This document shows, one piece after another, positions 6,855 through 15,461 of a stretch of 36,948 nt of DNA. A program made the translations under genes and the position numbers. The first letter of the stretch is position 1. Each line of letters opens with the position of its first letter. The notes below the pieces were generated by a model. The model saw only the letters and a program-made list of their open reading frames with translations, ran no database searches and was not told the origin of the DNA. The stretch spans positions 1 through 36,948 of the forward strand of contig SHZB01000014.1 of assembly GCA_009692485.1 (NCBI GenBank). The letters are read 5' to 3'. Origin of the DNA: Myxococcales bacterium. GTDB lineage: Bacteria > Myxococcota_A > Polyangia > Polyangiales > Polyangiaceae.

Positions 6855-8867
6855 ATGGCCGCCCTCGCCATCGCGGCCCGAGCTCGCAAGGTCGCCCGCT
6901 CACTGCGCGACCTCTACGGCGTCGCCGATCCGCGCACGCTCGGGCTCGCGCGCATCGTGGCCGGCTTGCTCCTGGCGGCGAACTGCATTCGGCATTGGTC
7001 GGTGGCGCGCCTCTACTATTCGAACGAGGGCGTCCTCACGAACCACTTTCACCTCTTTCGGCCAAGTGGTGACTTCAACTTTTCCCTCTTTCATGCGTTC
7101 TCATCGCTCCCGGAGGTGCATATCGCCTTCGCGCTCGCGCTCGCTTGCCATTTGCTATTTGCCATTGGCTATCGCGCTCGACTCTTCGCGGTGCTCTCTT
7201 CCGTCTGGGTCGCGAGCCTCGACAATCGCCTCGTGATGGTAGAAAACGGCGGCTACGTCGTCGTCAATCTCCTGATTTTCTGGCTCTGCTTTCTACCCAC
7301 GGGGCAGCGCTTCAGCGTCGACAGCCTCATGCGCTCGTGGCGCGAGCGACGCGAAACAAGCATCGCCGAGCTTGACCCGCCGCTGTCGTTCCCATGGCTG
7401 ACCGAGCCGCGCGTGTCGCTTGCGGCCTTCGCGCTCATTGCCAATCTCGTCGTCATCTACACGCTGAACATCGTCAACAAATACGGCGACACCTGGCGCA
7501 TCGGCGCGACTGCCCATTACGTCCTACACCTCGATCGCATGGTGACCGGGCTCGCGGTATTTCTACGCGAGACGCTGCCCTACCCTGCTACCCAATTGGC
7601 CACTTGGCTGGTCCTCGTCACCGAGGCGCTCATCCTCGTGACGATAGTGTGGCCGCGTCGTCGCCTCTTCGCGCGACCCGTCGCGATGGCGCTCATGCTC
7701 CTCTTGCACGGGGGCTTCGGCGTGATGATGCGCCTCGGCCCATTCAGCTGGTTTCTCATCGGCTGGTCCACGCTCCTCATCACGCGCGAGCACTGGGAGG
7801 CCCTCGCCCGTCGCCATCGCGCGCGCACGCCCGTGACCCTCGTCTTCTTGCTCGAAACGAGCGGTCTGGCGCTCGCTATCGGACGCGTGCTGCGCCGCCT
7901 CGACACCACCGGCTCGCTCCGTTTCGCGCCGCTCATCGGGACTGACGACTTGCTCGCCGCGCGCGTAATGAGCGACGACGCACAGGCCGCCGAGCCGCTC
8001 GTGGGTCGCACCGCCATCAGGGCTATCGTGCGCGCGCTGCCGGGCGGCGCAATCTTTACGCGAGCCCTTCCAGCCTTGATGTTCATCCCCATCGCCGCGC
8101 TGCTCCGCGTCCTCGGGCGCCATCGCGCCGCGTGCGAGCGTTTCTTTGGGCTCGCCATCCCCAAGGCCACACTGCCCACTCTGCCCACGCTCGCCACTCT
8201 GCCCACGCTGCCCACGCTGGTCACTCTGCCCTCGCCGGCACCGTCCCGCTCGCGCGTCACCGAGACCGCCATGACGTGGCTCGGCCGTGGCCGTGAGGTC
8301 GTCCTCGGCGGCTTGCTGCTCTCTTCGCTCAGCCAGCTCATCAACGAGAACAAATCGATCCCCAAGGTCTTGCACCACAAGCAGCCAAAGTTCGTTCGCG
8401 CGATTCTCGGCTACCCGCGCCTCTTTCAAGGATGGGGCATGTTCTCGCCGAATCCCGTGCGTCAGGACGGCATCGTGGCCATCGACGGGTTCACCATCGA
8501 CGGACGCCGCGTCGATCCCTTCACCGGCGCCGCGCCAGACTTGAACCTCGCGGACGCGCGCGGACTCGGACTAGGCCAAATCGAGCAAGACTATTTCAAC
8601 CGCATTCGCCTCGACCGCAATCGCGCCTACCACAAGCCCCTGACAGAATACCTGGCCCATTGGCACTTACGCACCGGAAACCCCGCCGATCAGCTCGTCG
8701 CCTTCGACGTCTACTGGCTAGAGGACGATTGCCCACCACCCGGTTCGCTCACGCCCGCAAACCACAAGACCGTGTGCCTGATCAGCTGGCGAAAACCAGG
8801 TTACCGCCCCAAAGGCGACGAGCCGCGCCCGCCCGCCAAGTGCAAGGAGACGAGCGCCGGAAAGTGA
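6855..8867 (+). CDS. HTTM-domain membrane protein, paralogue with a degenerate DCC domain
   Basis: The protein has 670 residues and is a tandem paralogue of the upstream gene. The HTTM membrane domain (about 25-310) shows RTLGLARIVAG and LYYSNEGVLTNHFHLF. The segment aligned with the DCC motif runs V327-D350: by alignment from the conserved RxLxRLD end, the two redox cysteines are replaced by S336 and A339. The domain is kept but should not do thiol chemistry. A Thr/Leu/Pro repeat linker lies at about 438-460, then a helix region and the shared C-terminal domain with WGMFSPNP and GAAPDLNLADARG. It is probably an integral inner-membrane protein that works with its neighbour, possibly as a heteromer. 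Function is not known. ATG at 6855, 6 bp after the preceding stop. Confidence 0.85.
   Translation: MAALAIAARARKVARSLRDLYGVADPRTLGLARIVAGLLLAANCIRHWSVARLYYSNEGVLTNHFHLFRPSGDFNFSLFHAFSSLPEVHIAFALALACHLLFAIGYRARLFAVLSSVWVASLDNRLVMVENGGYVVVNLLIFWLCFLPTGQRFSVDSLMRSWRERRETSIAELDPPLSFPWLTEPRVSLAAFALIANLVVIYTLNIVNKYGDTWRIGATAHYVLHLDRMVTGLAVFLRETLPYPATQLATWLVLVTEALILVTIVWPRRRLFARPVAMALMLLLHGGFGVMMRLGPFSWFLIGWSTLLITREHWEALARRHRARTPVTLVFLLETSGLALAIGRVLRRLDTTGSLRFAPLIGTDDLLAARVMSDDAQAAEPLVGRTAIRAIVRALPGGAIFTRALPALMFIPIAALLRVLGRHRAACERFFGLAIPKATLPTLPTLATLPTLPTLVTLPSPAPSRSRVTETAMTWLGRGREVVLGGLLLSSLSQLINENKSIPKVLHHKQPKFVRAILGYPRLFQGWGMFSPNPVRQDGIVAIDGFTIDGRRVDPFTGAAPDLNLADARGLGLGQIEQDYFNRIRLDRNRAYHKPLTEYLAHWHLRTGNPADQLVAFDVYWLEDDCPPPGSLTPANHKTVCLISWRKPGYRPKGDEPRPPAKCKETSAGK
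8167..8231 (+). repeat. 9-bp-type repeat (CTGCCCAC[T/G]) in the second HTTM gene
   Basis: A run of CTGCCCACT/CTGCCCACG units, with GCC and GTC variants, encodes repeated T-L-P/T-L-A/T-L-V. It links the degenerate DCC region to the following hydrophobic stretch, so it is probably a flexible linker. The frame is preserved. Confidence 0.75.
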
Positions 8868-9195
8868 GCGTGCAGCTCCCCCACATGGCCCGCTCATTGC
8901 CAGTCTCGCGCGCCGCCTCCGTGCCGCCTCCGTGCCGCCTCCGTGCCGCCTCCGTGCCCGCTCATTGCCAGTCTCGCACGCCGCCGCAGCGCCCGCTCAT
9001 TGCCAGTCTCGCACGCCGCCTCCGTGCCGTCTCAGCGCCCGCTCGTTGCCAGTCTCGCACGCCGTCTCCGTGCCGTCTCAGCGCCCGCTCATTGCCAGTC
9101 TCGCACGCCGCCGCAGCGCCCGCTCATTGCCAGTCTCGCACGCCGCCGCAGCGCCCGCTCATTGCCAGTCTCGCACGGCGCTGACTCCGCTCAGT
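8868..9195. repeat. Gene-free gap between convergent genes, filled by a seven-copy interspersed repeat
   Basis: This 328-bp stretch between the stop codons of the second HTTM gene and bioA holds no credible gene. It contains seven copies of a 21-bp core, CCCGCTCATTGCCAGTCTCGC with one A/G variant, starting at 8889, 8957, 8992, 9038, 9084, 9119 and 9154. The spacings are 68, 35, 46, 46, 35 and 35 bp. The filler between cores is itself repetitive (GCCGCCTCCGT or GCCGCCGCAGCG units). No U-tract terminator hairpin is seen. Open frames through it are by-products of the missing stop codons. Confidence 0.85.
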
Positions 9196-10563
9196 TCATA
9201 GCGCGGCGCGCAGGCTAGCCGCCACGATCGCCAGGAGCTCGTCGAGCTCGTCGTCGGCGATGTTGAGCGGCGGCGCGACGTAGACGGTGTCACCGAGTGG
9301 CCGCAGATAGGCACCGCGGGCCCGCGCTTCGTCGTACACGCGCCAGCCGCCGCGCCCGAGATATCCGCCCGCGGAGGCGAGCTCGACGCACCCCATCATG
9401 CCGAGCGCACGCCAGCGCAGCACTCCGGGGATCGCTCCCATCGCCTTGAACGCCTGGCGAATTCGCCGCATCTTCGGCTGCGCCTGCTCGACGATGCGCT
9501 CATCGCGATAGATGGCGAGCACCTCGCGGGCGACGCGCGCACCAAGCGGATTTCCGGTGAACGAGTGTCCGTGCCAGAACGCCCGCTCCGGCTCGCCGAG
9601 GAAGGCCCCGAACACCCGCTCGTTGGCGAGCGTCGCCGCCATCGGGAGCATGCCGCCGGACAGCCCTTTGGCGAGGCAGAGGATGTCGGGCGTGAGCTGC
9701 GCCTGCTCACACGCCCACATCGTGCCGGTGCGACCGTAGCCGGTGAAGACCTCGTCCGCGATGACGAGGATGCCGTGCGCTCGGCAGTGCGCCGCCAGTT
9801 CCGTCAAGTAACGCGCCGGATACGTTCGCATCCCGGCCGCGCCCTGAAGAAGCGGCTCGACGATCACCGCCGCGATCGACGCCGCGCCCGCGTCCACGAG
9901 CTCGTGCATGGCGTCGAACGCACGGCGATACCCCTCGCTCCGAGCGTCGCTCCGACCGTCCCTTTCATCCTCGCCGCGAACTCCGCCATGGACCTCTCCG
10001 TCGGGAACTGGCGCGTGTACGCACTCGACGACGCCGCCAGACCAGCCGCGATGAAACACCTCCAGCCCACCGAGGGACGCCGCACCGAGCGTGTCGCCGT
10101 GAAACGCACCTTCGAGGGCCACGATCCGGCGACGCTCGGGCTGCCCCTCGTTGCGCCATACCCCGAGCGCCATCTTCAGCGCCGCCTCCACCGCGGTCGA
10201 GCCGTCGTCGCTGTAGAAGACATGCTCGAGCCCTGCCGGGGCCACGCGGACCAGCTCTTCGGCGAGCCTCACCGCCGGCTCGTGCGTCGTGCCCGCCAAG
10301 GAGACGTGCGCGAGGGAGCGGGCCTGCTCGGTGAGCGCAGACACCAGCCGCGGATGGCCGTGCCCGAGGACGGCGACCCACCAGCTCGAGTTGCCGTCGA
10401 GGTAGCTCTTGCCGTCCGCGTCCCAGAGCCGCGACCCGGCCGCCCGCACCACGACGAGCGGATCGGTCTGGTCGCGGTAACGCCCCATCGACGTGTAGGG
10501 GTGCCACACGTGACGCTTGTCGAGCGCGACGAGATCGCTGCGTGGCACGTTGTCGTGGCTCAT
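9196..10563 (-). CDS. bioA: Adenosylmethionine-8-amino-7-oxononanoate aminotransferase
   Basis: This PLP-dependent class III aminotransferase makes 7,8-diaminopelargonate from KAPA (8-amino-7-oxononanoate), with S-adenosylmethionine as amino donor, in biotin synthesis in the cytoplasm. The BioA signatures are HVWHPYTSM near the N-terminus, DGNSSWWVAVLGHGHP, YSDDGSTAVEAALKMA for phosphate binding, GAFHGDT, the Asp of IADEVFTGYGRTG that pairs with the PLP ring nitrogen, and the Schiff-base lysine in CLAKGLSGG (K299). The protein has 455 residues with the start at ATG 10561-10563, which has AAGG four bases upstream; a GTG 54 bp further out would add a tail the family does not have. A charged insertion of about 20 residues (GEDERDGRSDARSEG) sits after the VHAPVPDG region. 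No other bio gene is visible nearby. Confidence 0.95.
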   Translation of the reverse strand: MSHDNVPRSDLVALDKRHVWHPYTSMGRYRDQTDPLVVVRAAGSRLWDADGKSYLDGNSSWWVAVLGHGHPRLVSALTEQARSLAHVSLAGTTHEPAVRLAEELVRVAPAGLEHVFYSDDGSTAVEAALKMALGVWRNEGQPERRRIVALEGAFHGDTLGAASLGGLEVFHRGWSGGVVECVHAPVPDGEVHGGVRGEDERDGRSDARSEGYRRAFDAMHELVDAGAASIAAVIVEPLLQGAAGMRTYPARYLTELAAHCRAHGILVIADEVFTGYGRTGTMWACEQAQLTPDILCLAKGLSGGMLPMAATLANERVFGAFLGEPERAFWHGHSFTGNPLGARVAREVLAIYRDERIVEQAQPKMRRIRQAFKAMGAIPGVLRWRALGMMGCVELASAGGYLGRGGWRVYDEARARGAYLRPLGDTVYVAPPLNIADDELDELLAIVAASLRAAL

Positions 10564-10716
10564 CCTACCTTGCGCGCGGAAAACTCCCAATGGCCGCGAT
10601 GCACCCCTATGCAACACCTGCGTGGCGGCGCAAACAATTCGCGCAGACCGCCACCAACAAGGGTCTTTTCGTGAATATTCCCGCGGACAAGCGAGGCATG
10701 TGGCTTGCTTGGGCGT

Positions 10717-10730
10717 TGCCCTCTAGGGCA
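10717..10730. other. Short inverted repeat upstream of the VWA lipoprotein gene
   Basis: TGCCC-TCTA-GGGCA has perfect 5-bp arms and a 4-base loop, about 70 bp before the lipoprotein ATG and in the divergent gap shared with bioA (10564-10798). Its placement would suit an operator or a leader hairpin. The arms are short enough to occur by chance in GC-rich DNA, so this is only a candidate. No convincing -35/-10 pair was found in the gap. Confidence 0.2.
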
Positions 10731-10788
10731 GCGTGTAACCCGAGGAAATCTTCCCGGGTCGCGGCTGACCGAGTTCGACTGACGTAGC

Positions 10789-10793
10789 GGAGG
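10789..10793 (+). promoter_or_regulatory. Ribosome-binding site of the VWA lipoprotein gene
   Basis: GGAGG lies five bases upstream of the ATG at 10799. It is one of the strongest Shine-Dalgarno matches in the window and fixes the start, giving a good lipoprotein signal peptide. Confidence 0.8.
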
Positions 10794-10798
10794 CTCAC

Positions 10799-13700
10799 AT
10801 GGCAGGACGCCCAATGCGCGCGCGTACTTATAGCTTGCGATGGTTTTTTCGCAGCGTACTCGCGACCCTAGCGATAGGCACCGTGCTTGCGGCCTGCGCC
10901 GTCGAGGATGACGACCGCGACCCCAGCGGCCTCGCTGGCGATGGCGCGACGGACCCAGAGAACCTCCCGCAGTCACGCGGCGGCCCATGCACCGACGGCG
11001 AAGAGCAGACCTGCCACCTCACGCTCGGCCGCCACAACAACGTCCTGACTTGCTACGTCGGCGTTCAGGCGTGCGCGAGCGGCATCTGGGGCGAGTGCGA
11101 GGACGGCATCGTCGAGAACAGCCGCTCGGTCGGACCCGACTTGACGGCCGAGGACCTCGTCACGACCGGCGACGGCAACAAGTGGAAGAGCTACAGCAAC
11201 GCGAAGGACTGCGCGCAGAACCCCTGCGATCCGGGCTGCAAAGAGTTTATCGAGGACCCCTGTCCCGACCTCGGCGCCGGTGGCAAAGAGTTCATCTACG
11301 AGTGGAACCAGGGCAAGAAAAATAACCTCCCCGCCGACGTCTACGACAAAGCCTTCAAAGAGCCCTGCCAGATCGGCAGCGACTGTCAGCTCAACCATTT
11401 CTGCTACGACCCCAATAGCGGCAGCTGCACCCACGACGTGTGCACCACCGGCAAGGCGCTGAAGCCCGATTGCAGCCGGTGCGTGACCGAGATCTGCAAG
11501 GCCAAGCCGAAGTGCTGCGAGTACGCCTATCAAGGCAGCTGCGCGCACTCGCCCTGCCTCACCGGCGACGCGCTCAATCCGAGCTGCGACCCGGACGTCA
11601 AGTTCGTTTGTGACAACAAGGACAAGACCTGCTGCCCCTACTCGAACACGGTCATCGAGTGCGCCTGGCAGACGAAGGCCTACGCTTGCCAGAAGTCCAG
11701 TTATTGTTACCAGGCGCAGCCCTGTCTCCAATACAAATTCTGCGGCTGGACCTACTACGACTGCTCGTACTGGCAAATGCAGTCTCAGTACTCATGCTGG
11801 TGGGCGACACAGTGGTATTGGGCCACGGTCTGCACTTGGAAGAACGTCTGCGTGATGCAGTACCAGTGCAAGACCATCACGGTCTGCAAGGTGGTAGCGC
11901 AGTATCAATGCCAGACGGTGTGGTATCAATCCTGTTACACGGTCGCCCAACAAGTCTGCTACCAAAGCTGCTGGAAGTGGGGCTGGAACTGGGGCTGTTC
12001 AACAACTTGTTACTGGAATTACTACCAGGTGTGTTCGTGGAAGTCGTACCAAAACTGCTGGTGGAATTACGTGACAGTCTGTTCCCAGCAACAGTCTTGC
12101 AGCTGGGTCAACGTCTGTAACATGCAGCTCATCTGCAGCCAGGTGTGGACCTCCAAGCAAGTCTGGACCTGCGGCTGGAAGATGGTGAACGTCTACGTTC
12201 CGAAGACCTGCTCGACAGCGAAGTACTGCTGGGTCTGGGAGACCTGCCAGGTGTGGGGTCTGTTCTGCACCTACTGGGATACTTGCTACAAACAAGAGTG
12301 GGTCTGCGCGCCCAAGACCTACTACTATCCGGGCAGCTGGAAGCAGGGCTGCGTCGACGCCTACAAGGCCAAGAATCCGAACGCGTGCTACGTACCGGAC
12401 TGGAACAAAGAGTGCGTCGACGGCGTGCACGACATCTGCGGCGCGTTCTGCAAAGATCCGCCTCCGCCAGAGGGGGAAGGCGATTGCCTGCCCTGGGATC
12501 CGGGCCAGAAAGATGACAAGTGCAACGGCATCGCGCTGAGCGTCGGGCTCACCTGCGACAACACGGTGCCGATTTGCAACCACGGAACGAAGGACGCTCC
12601 GAGCGGCATCAAGATCATCCACGTGCCGAAGGGCTCGGGCGGCTTCGGCAAGGCCAACCCGGGGATCCTCGCCGACACGCAGACCTGCACCACCGACAAG
12701 GTGATCAAAGCCGGTGAGTGCGTGAGCGTGATGAGCTGCCCCGGCCTCAACGCCGGCCGCGAGATCATGGTGAATCCCCCCGGCGCCGGTCAGCTGACCG
12801 AGTGCTATTACGGCGACAACTGGGGGATCTACGTGCCCGGCCTGTGCGGGCCGCCGATCTGCGCCGCGAACAACTTCAAGACGAAGATCAAGCCGGTGAA
12901 CATGTTCATCACCGTCGATAAATCCGGGTCCATGGGTGGTGCGCGCTGGACCGGCACGAAGAAGGCTTTCCAGGCGTTTTTCAAGGACAAGGCCTCGGGC
13001 GGCCTGAACATCGGGCTCGAGTTCTGGCCGCACCCATCGTGCGCCGATGGCAGCAACTGCAACGACATCGCGGGTTGTGCGGACCCCTACGTACCCTTCG
13101 GAAAGCTCACGGCCGACCAGGCGCCGAAGGATGCGCAAGAGCAGAAGCTCGTCGCGGCGTTCGACTCGACCAGCCCCAGCGGCGGCACGCCGGCGTACGT
13201 CGCGCTCCAAGGCGCAGAGAAGTGGGCGAAGGACTATACGATCACCCACAAGAACGAGCAGCAGGTCGTGATCTTCGTGACGGACGGATATCCAGGGCCC
13301 TGCCAGACCGGCACGCCGGCCTTCGCGGCGCTGGCCAAGGACGCCTACGACACCCAGGGCGTGCTCACCTACGGCATCGGCATCGTCGGAGCCAGCACCG
13401 AGCAGCTCACGGCCATCGCGGCCGCGGGTAAAGGCGAGGCCTTCTTCATCGACAACGCGAATCAGGTCGAGCAGAAGCTCATCGCCGCGATGAGCAAGAT
13501 CAAGGGCGACACGATGAAGTGCGACTTCGACCTGCCGATCTCGAAGAAGCTGTACGAGCCGGAGGACGCGGACGTCAGCTACCTGCCGAGCGGCGGCGGC
13601 TCGCCCACGATCTTCCCGCGGGTCAACTCTTTGTTGGACTGCGGCAAGGGTTGGTACTTCGACAACAACTTCGATCCGAAGAAGATCCACCTCTGTCCGC

Positions 13701-14155
13701 TGAACTGCACCGCCGTCCAGGCGGATGGCAAGGCGGAGATCGACATCTCCTTCGGCTGTCCGGGCGGCTTCTTGCCGGCGACGCACACGCAGCTGTACGA
13801 GGCGTCGTGTCCGGACGGCAAGACCCCGCAGTGGGGCTTCTTGGCCTACAAGACGGGCACTCCAAGCACCACGAAGGCCATCTTCACGGCCCGCACGGCC
13901 GCGACCAAGCTGGAGCTGGTGGCCTCGACATATACCGATCTTGCGACGGCGCACCTGACCCCGACCGACACCCAGCTTTGCAAGATGGCTGGCCCGGCGC
14001 CGTGCCCGATCGACATCGTCTCCAAGATGGGCAAGGCCGCGATCGGAAAGAACTGGCTCGAGCTGAAGATCGATATCCTTCCCAACAAATTCAAGAGCAA
14101 GACCGCGATCGTCTACGACTACAATCTCACCTACTCATGCGCCGACAACGAATGA
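10799..14155 (+). CDS. Large VWA-domain lipoprotein with a Cys/Trp/Tyr/Gln-rich block
   Basis: The protein has 1118 residues. A basic N-terminus and hydrophobic helix end in lipobox LAAC (C33), so it should be exported and lipidated. Cys modules follow: C64 to about 100 (CTDGEEQTC...GIWGEC) and about 195-285 with CxTGxxLxxxC repeats. Residues 288-518 are extraordinary: by hand count about 31 Cys, 27 Trp, 26 Tyr and 29 Gln in 231 residues, with only about four acidic residues. Further on, about 700-890 form a von Willebrand A domain with MIDAS motif D707-K-S709-G-S711, a VTDG turn and a GIGI strand. The C-terminal part (about 890-1118) is a Cys-bearing, probably beta-rich region. VWA domains bind protein ligands through a divalent metal. 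It is probably a cell-surface adhesion or matrix protein. The function of the Cys/Trp block is unknown. The gene overlaps the next lipoprotein gene. Confidence 0.85.
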   Translation: MAGRPMRARTYSLRWFFRSVLATLAIGTVLAACAVEDDDRDPSGLAGDGATDPENLPQSRGGPCTDGEEQTCHLTLGRHNNVLTCYVGVQACASGIWGECEDGIVENSRSVGPDLTAEDLVTTGDGNKWKSYSNAKDCAQNPCDPGCKEFIEDPCPDLGAGGKEFIYEWNQGKKNNLPADVYDKAFKEPCQIGSDCQLNHFCYDPNSGSCTHDVCTTGKALKPDCSRCVTEICKAKPKCCEYAYQGSCAHSPCLTGDALNPSCDPDVKFVCDNKDKTCCPYSNTVIECAWQTKAYACQKSSYCYQAQPCLQYKFCGWTYYDCSYWQMQSQYSCWWATQWYWATVCTWKNVCVMQYQCKTITVCKVVAQYQCQTVWYQSCYTVAQQVCYQSCWKWGWNWGCSTTCYWNYYQVCSWKSYQNCWWNYVTVCSQQQSCSWVNVCNMQLICSQVWTSKQVWTCGWKMVNVYVPKTCSTAKYCWVWETCQVWGLFCTYWDTCYKQEWVCAPKTYYYPGSWKQGCVDAYKAKNPNACYVPDWNKECVDGVHDICGAFCKDPPPPEGEGDCLPWDPGQKDDKCNGIALSVGLTCDNTVPICNHGTKDAPSGIKIIHVPKGSGGFGKANPGILADTQTCTTDKVIKAGECVSVMSCPGLNAGREIMVNPPGAGQLTECYYGDNWGIYVPGLCGPPICAANNFKTKIKPVNMFITVDKSGSMGGARWTGTKKAFQAFFKDKASGGLNIGLEFWPHPSCADGSNCNDIAGCADPYVPFGKLTADQAPKDAQEQKLVAAFDSTSPSGGTPAYVALQGAEKWAKDYTITHKNEQQVVIFVTDGYPGPCQTGTPAFAALAKDAYDTQGVLTYGIGIVGASTEQLTAIAAAGKGEAFFIDNANQVEQKLIAAMSKIKGDTMKCDFDLPISKKLYEPEDADVSYLPSGGGSPTIFPRVNSLLDCGKGWYFDNNFDPKKIHLCPLNCTAVQADGKAEIDISFGCPGGFLPATHTQLYEASCPDGKTPQWGFLAYKTGTPSTTKAIFTARTAATKLELVASTYTDLATAHLTPTDTQLCKMAGPAPCPIDIVSKMGKAAIGKNWLELKIDILPNKFKSKTAIVYDYNLTYSCADNE
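11660..12352 (+). other. Segment coding for the Cys/Trp/Tyr/Gln-rich block (residues 288-518)
   Basis: Cysteines occur every 4-10 residues and are usually flanked by aromatic or Gln residues, as in QYQC, WYQSC, YQSCW and CYWNYYQVC. The spacing is irregular, so it is not a simple tandem repeat. The DNA is visibly less GC-rich than the flanks and uses TGT, TAT, CAA, AGT and AAT codons that the neighbouring genes avoid. The bias is partly forced by the amino acids but extends to synonymous choices. Confidence 0.8.
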
Positions 14156-15447
14156 CGGGCTTCACACTTCGTGTCCTCGGGGGGCTCGGTGCGTTCGGCG
14201 CCGTCGCTCTCTTCGCCTGCTCGGAAGATTCCGGACCGGGTGCTCTCGCCGGCGGCACAGGCACGATGACAACCTCGTCGGGCAAAGGGGGCGGCGGCTC
14301 GGTCGGCGGGGCCGGCGGCGACGGTGCGGCCAACAGCGGGGGCAACGCGGGACCGACGGGCTCCGGAGGCGAGACGGGCTCCGGGGCTGGCGGTGCGGGC
14401 AGCGGCGGCGGTGGCCCCGAGGACTGCTACAACGGCATCGACGACGACGCGAACATGCTCGTCGACTGCGACGATCCGAGCTGCGTCGCGGCGTGCAAGA
14501 CGCCTTGCGGGCAGCCGAACGTGATCGCGGATCCGACCGAGTTTGTCGAGTTTGACAACACCGGCCACCCGTCGATGGCGCAGCCGGCGAACTGCGCCTC
14601 GAAGAACGGCGGGCCAGCCAGCGTGTACAAGCTCACGACCAAGGTCAACGGCATGCTCGACATCCAGGTGTCCTCGAGCGACGTCGACGTGACCGTGTCG
14701 ATTCGCATCAAGTGCGACGACTTGAAGACAGAGTTCGGCTGCAGCGAGCAAGCCATCGACGACCTGGGCACGCCGCCATTCGAGTTCCTCAGCGTCGCCG
14801 TTCCCGATAATGCGACCGTGTACATCGTGGTCGAGGGCTACGGCGCATCGATGGCCGGCAAGCACTACCTCTACGCCAAGAGCCGCCCGATCGACTGCGG
14901 AGACGGCATCCTCGACCCGGTGGAAGAGTGCGACGACGGCGGTAGCACCAAGGGCGACGGCTGTAACGAACTCTGCAAGCTCGAGTCGGACGAGGACGCC
15001 AACAACAACTCGATCGCGACGGCGGACGCGATGACGAAGGCGTCGTTCACCGGGAAGATCGATCCCACGACGGACATCGACTACATCGCGTTCCAGGTGC
15101 CAGGCGCGAACTACAGCGCCGTCTTTCAGGTGCTCGATCAAGGCAATGGCGCGTGCACGTTCGGCACGATGGATCCGGTGGCGACGATCTACGGACCCAC
15201 CCAGACCCTGCTGGCGACGAACGACGAGTACAACGGACACTGCCCGCGGGTCGAGAAGACCGGCCTCGGGCCGGGGACGCACTACCTCAAGGTAGAGCGA
15301 GGCATTTTCGGCGCGCTGACCTTCCCTTACCGCGCCGATCTCGAGCTCGACGAATGCGGCAACGGCACGCCAGGCGCGGCCGAGGCGTGCGACGACGGCA
15401 ACACGATCAATGGCGACGGCTGCTCTGCCGTGTGCCTCATCGAGTAG
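14152..15447 (+). CDS. Lipoprotein with two myxobacterial disulfide repeats and a PPC-like domain
   Basis: The protein has 431 residues. The ATG at 14152 overlaps the previous stop in ATGA; an in-frame ATG at 14137 would add MRRQR and give a more basic signal peptide. The hydrophobic stretch ends in LFAC (C23), a plausible lipobox. A Gly/Ser-rich linker follows (about 30-88), then CYNGIDDDANMLVDCDDPSC, a short DD-loop seen in myxobacterial surface proteins. Two copies of the 'myxococcus Cys-rich repeat' are present: CGDGILDPVEECDDG...GDGC and CGNGTPGAAEACDDGN...GDGC. They flank a domain beginning DANNNSIATADAM that resembles pre-peptidase C-terminal (PPC) beta-sandwich domains. It is likely surface-exposed. 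Overlap with the VWA gene suggests the two are made together and may form a complex (inference). Confidence 0.8.
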   Translation: MTGFTLRVLGGLGAFGAVALFACSEDSGPGALAGGTGTMTTSSGKGGGGSVGGAGGDGAANSGGNAGPTGSGGETGSGAGGAGSGGGGPEDCYNGIDDDANMLVDCDDPSCVAACKTPCGQPNVIADPTEFVEFDNTGHPSMAQPANCASKNGGPASVYKLTTKVNGMLDIQVSSSDVDVTVSIRIKCDDLKTEFGCSEQAIDDLGTPPFEFLSVAVPDNATVYIVVEGYGASMAGKHYLYAKSRPIDCGDGILDPVEECDDGGSTKGDGCNELCKLESDEDANNNSIATADAMTKASFTGKIDPTTDIDYIAFQVPGANYSAVFQVLDQGNGACTFGTMDPVATIYGPTQTLLATNDEYNGHCPRVEKTGLGPGTHYLKVERGIFGALTFPYRADLELDECGNGTPGAAEACDDGNTINGDGCSAVCLIE

Positions 15448-15461
15448 CTGCCAACGGCGAG

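Noticed and set aside
8889-9174. Possible CRISPR array
   Set aside because: The core is repeated, but the spacing varies (35, 46, 68 bp), the intervening sequences are themselves near-identical, and no cas genes are present.
10701-10720. Sigma-54-like TGGC...TTGC pattern before the VWA gene
   Set aside because: The spacing between the GG and GC elements does not fit the -24/-12 rule.
13519-14151. Upstream extension of the second lipoprotein gene as one long plus-strand frame
   Set aside because: It would overlap the VWA gene by more than 600 bases and hide the signal peptide. The internal ATG at 14152 (or 14137) gives a normal lipoprotein start.
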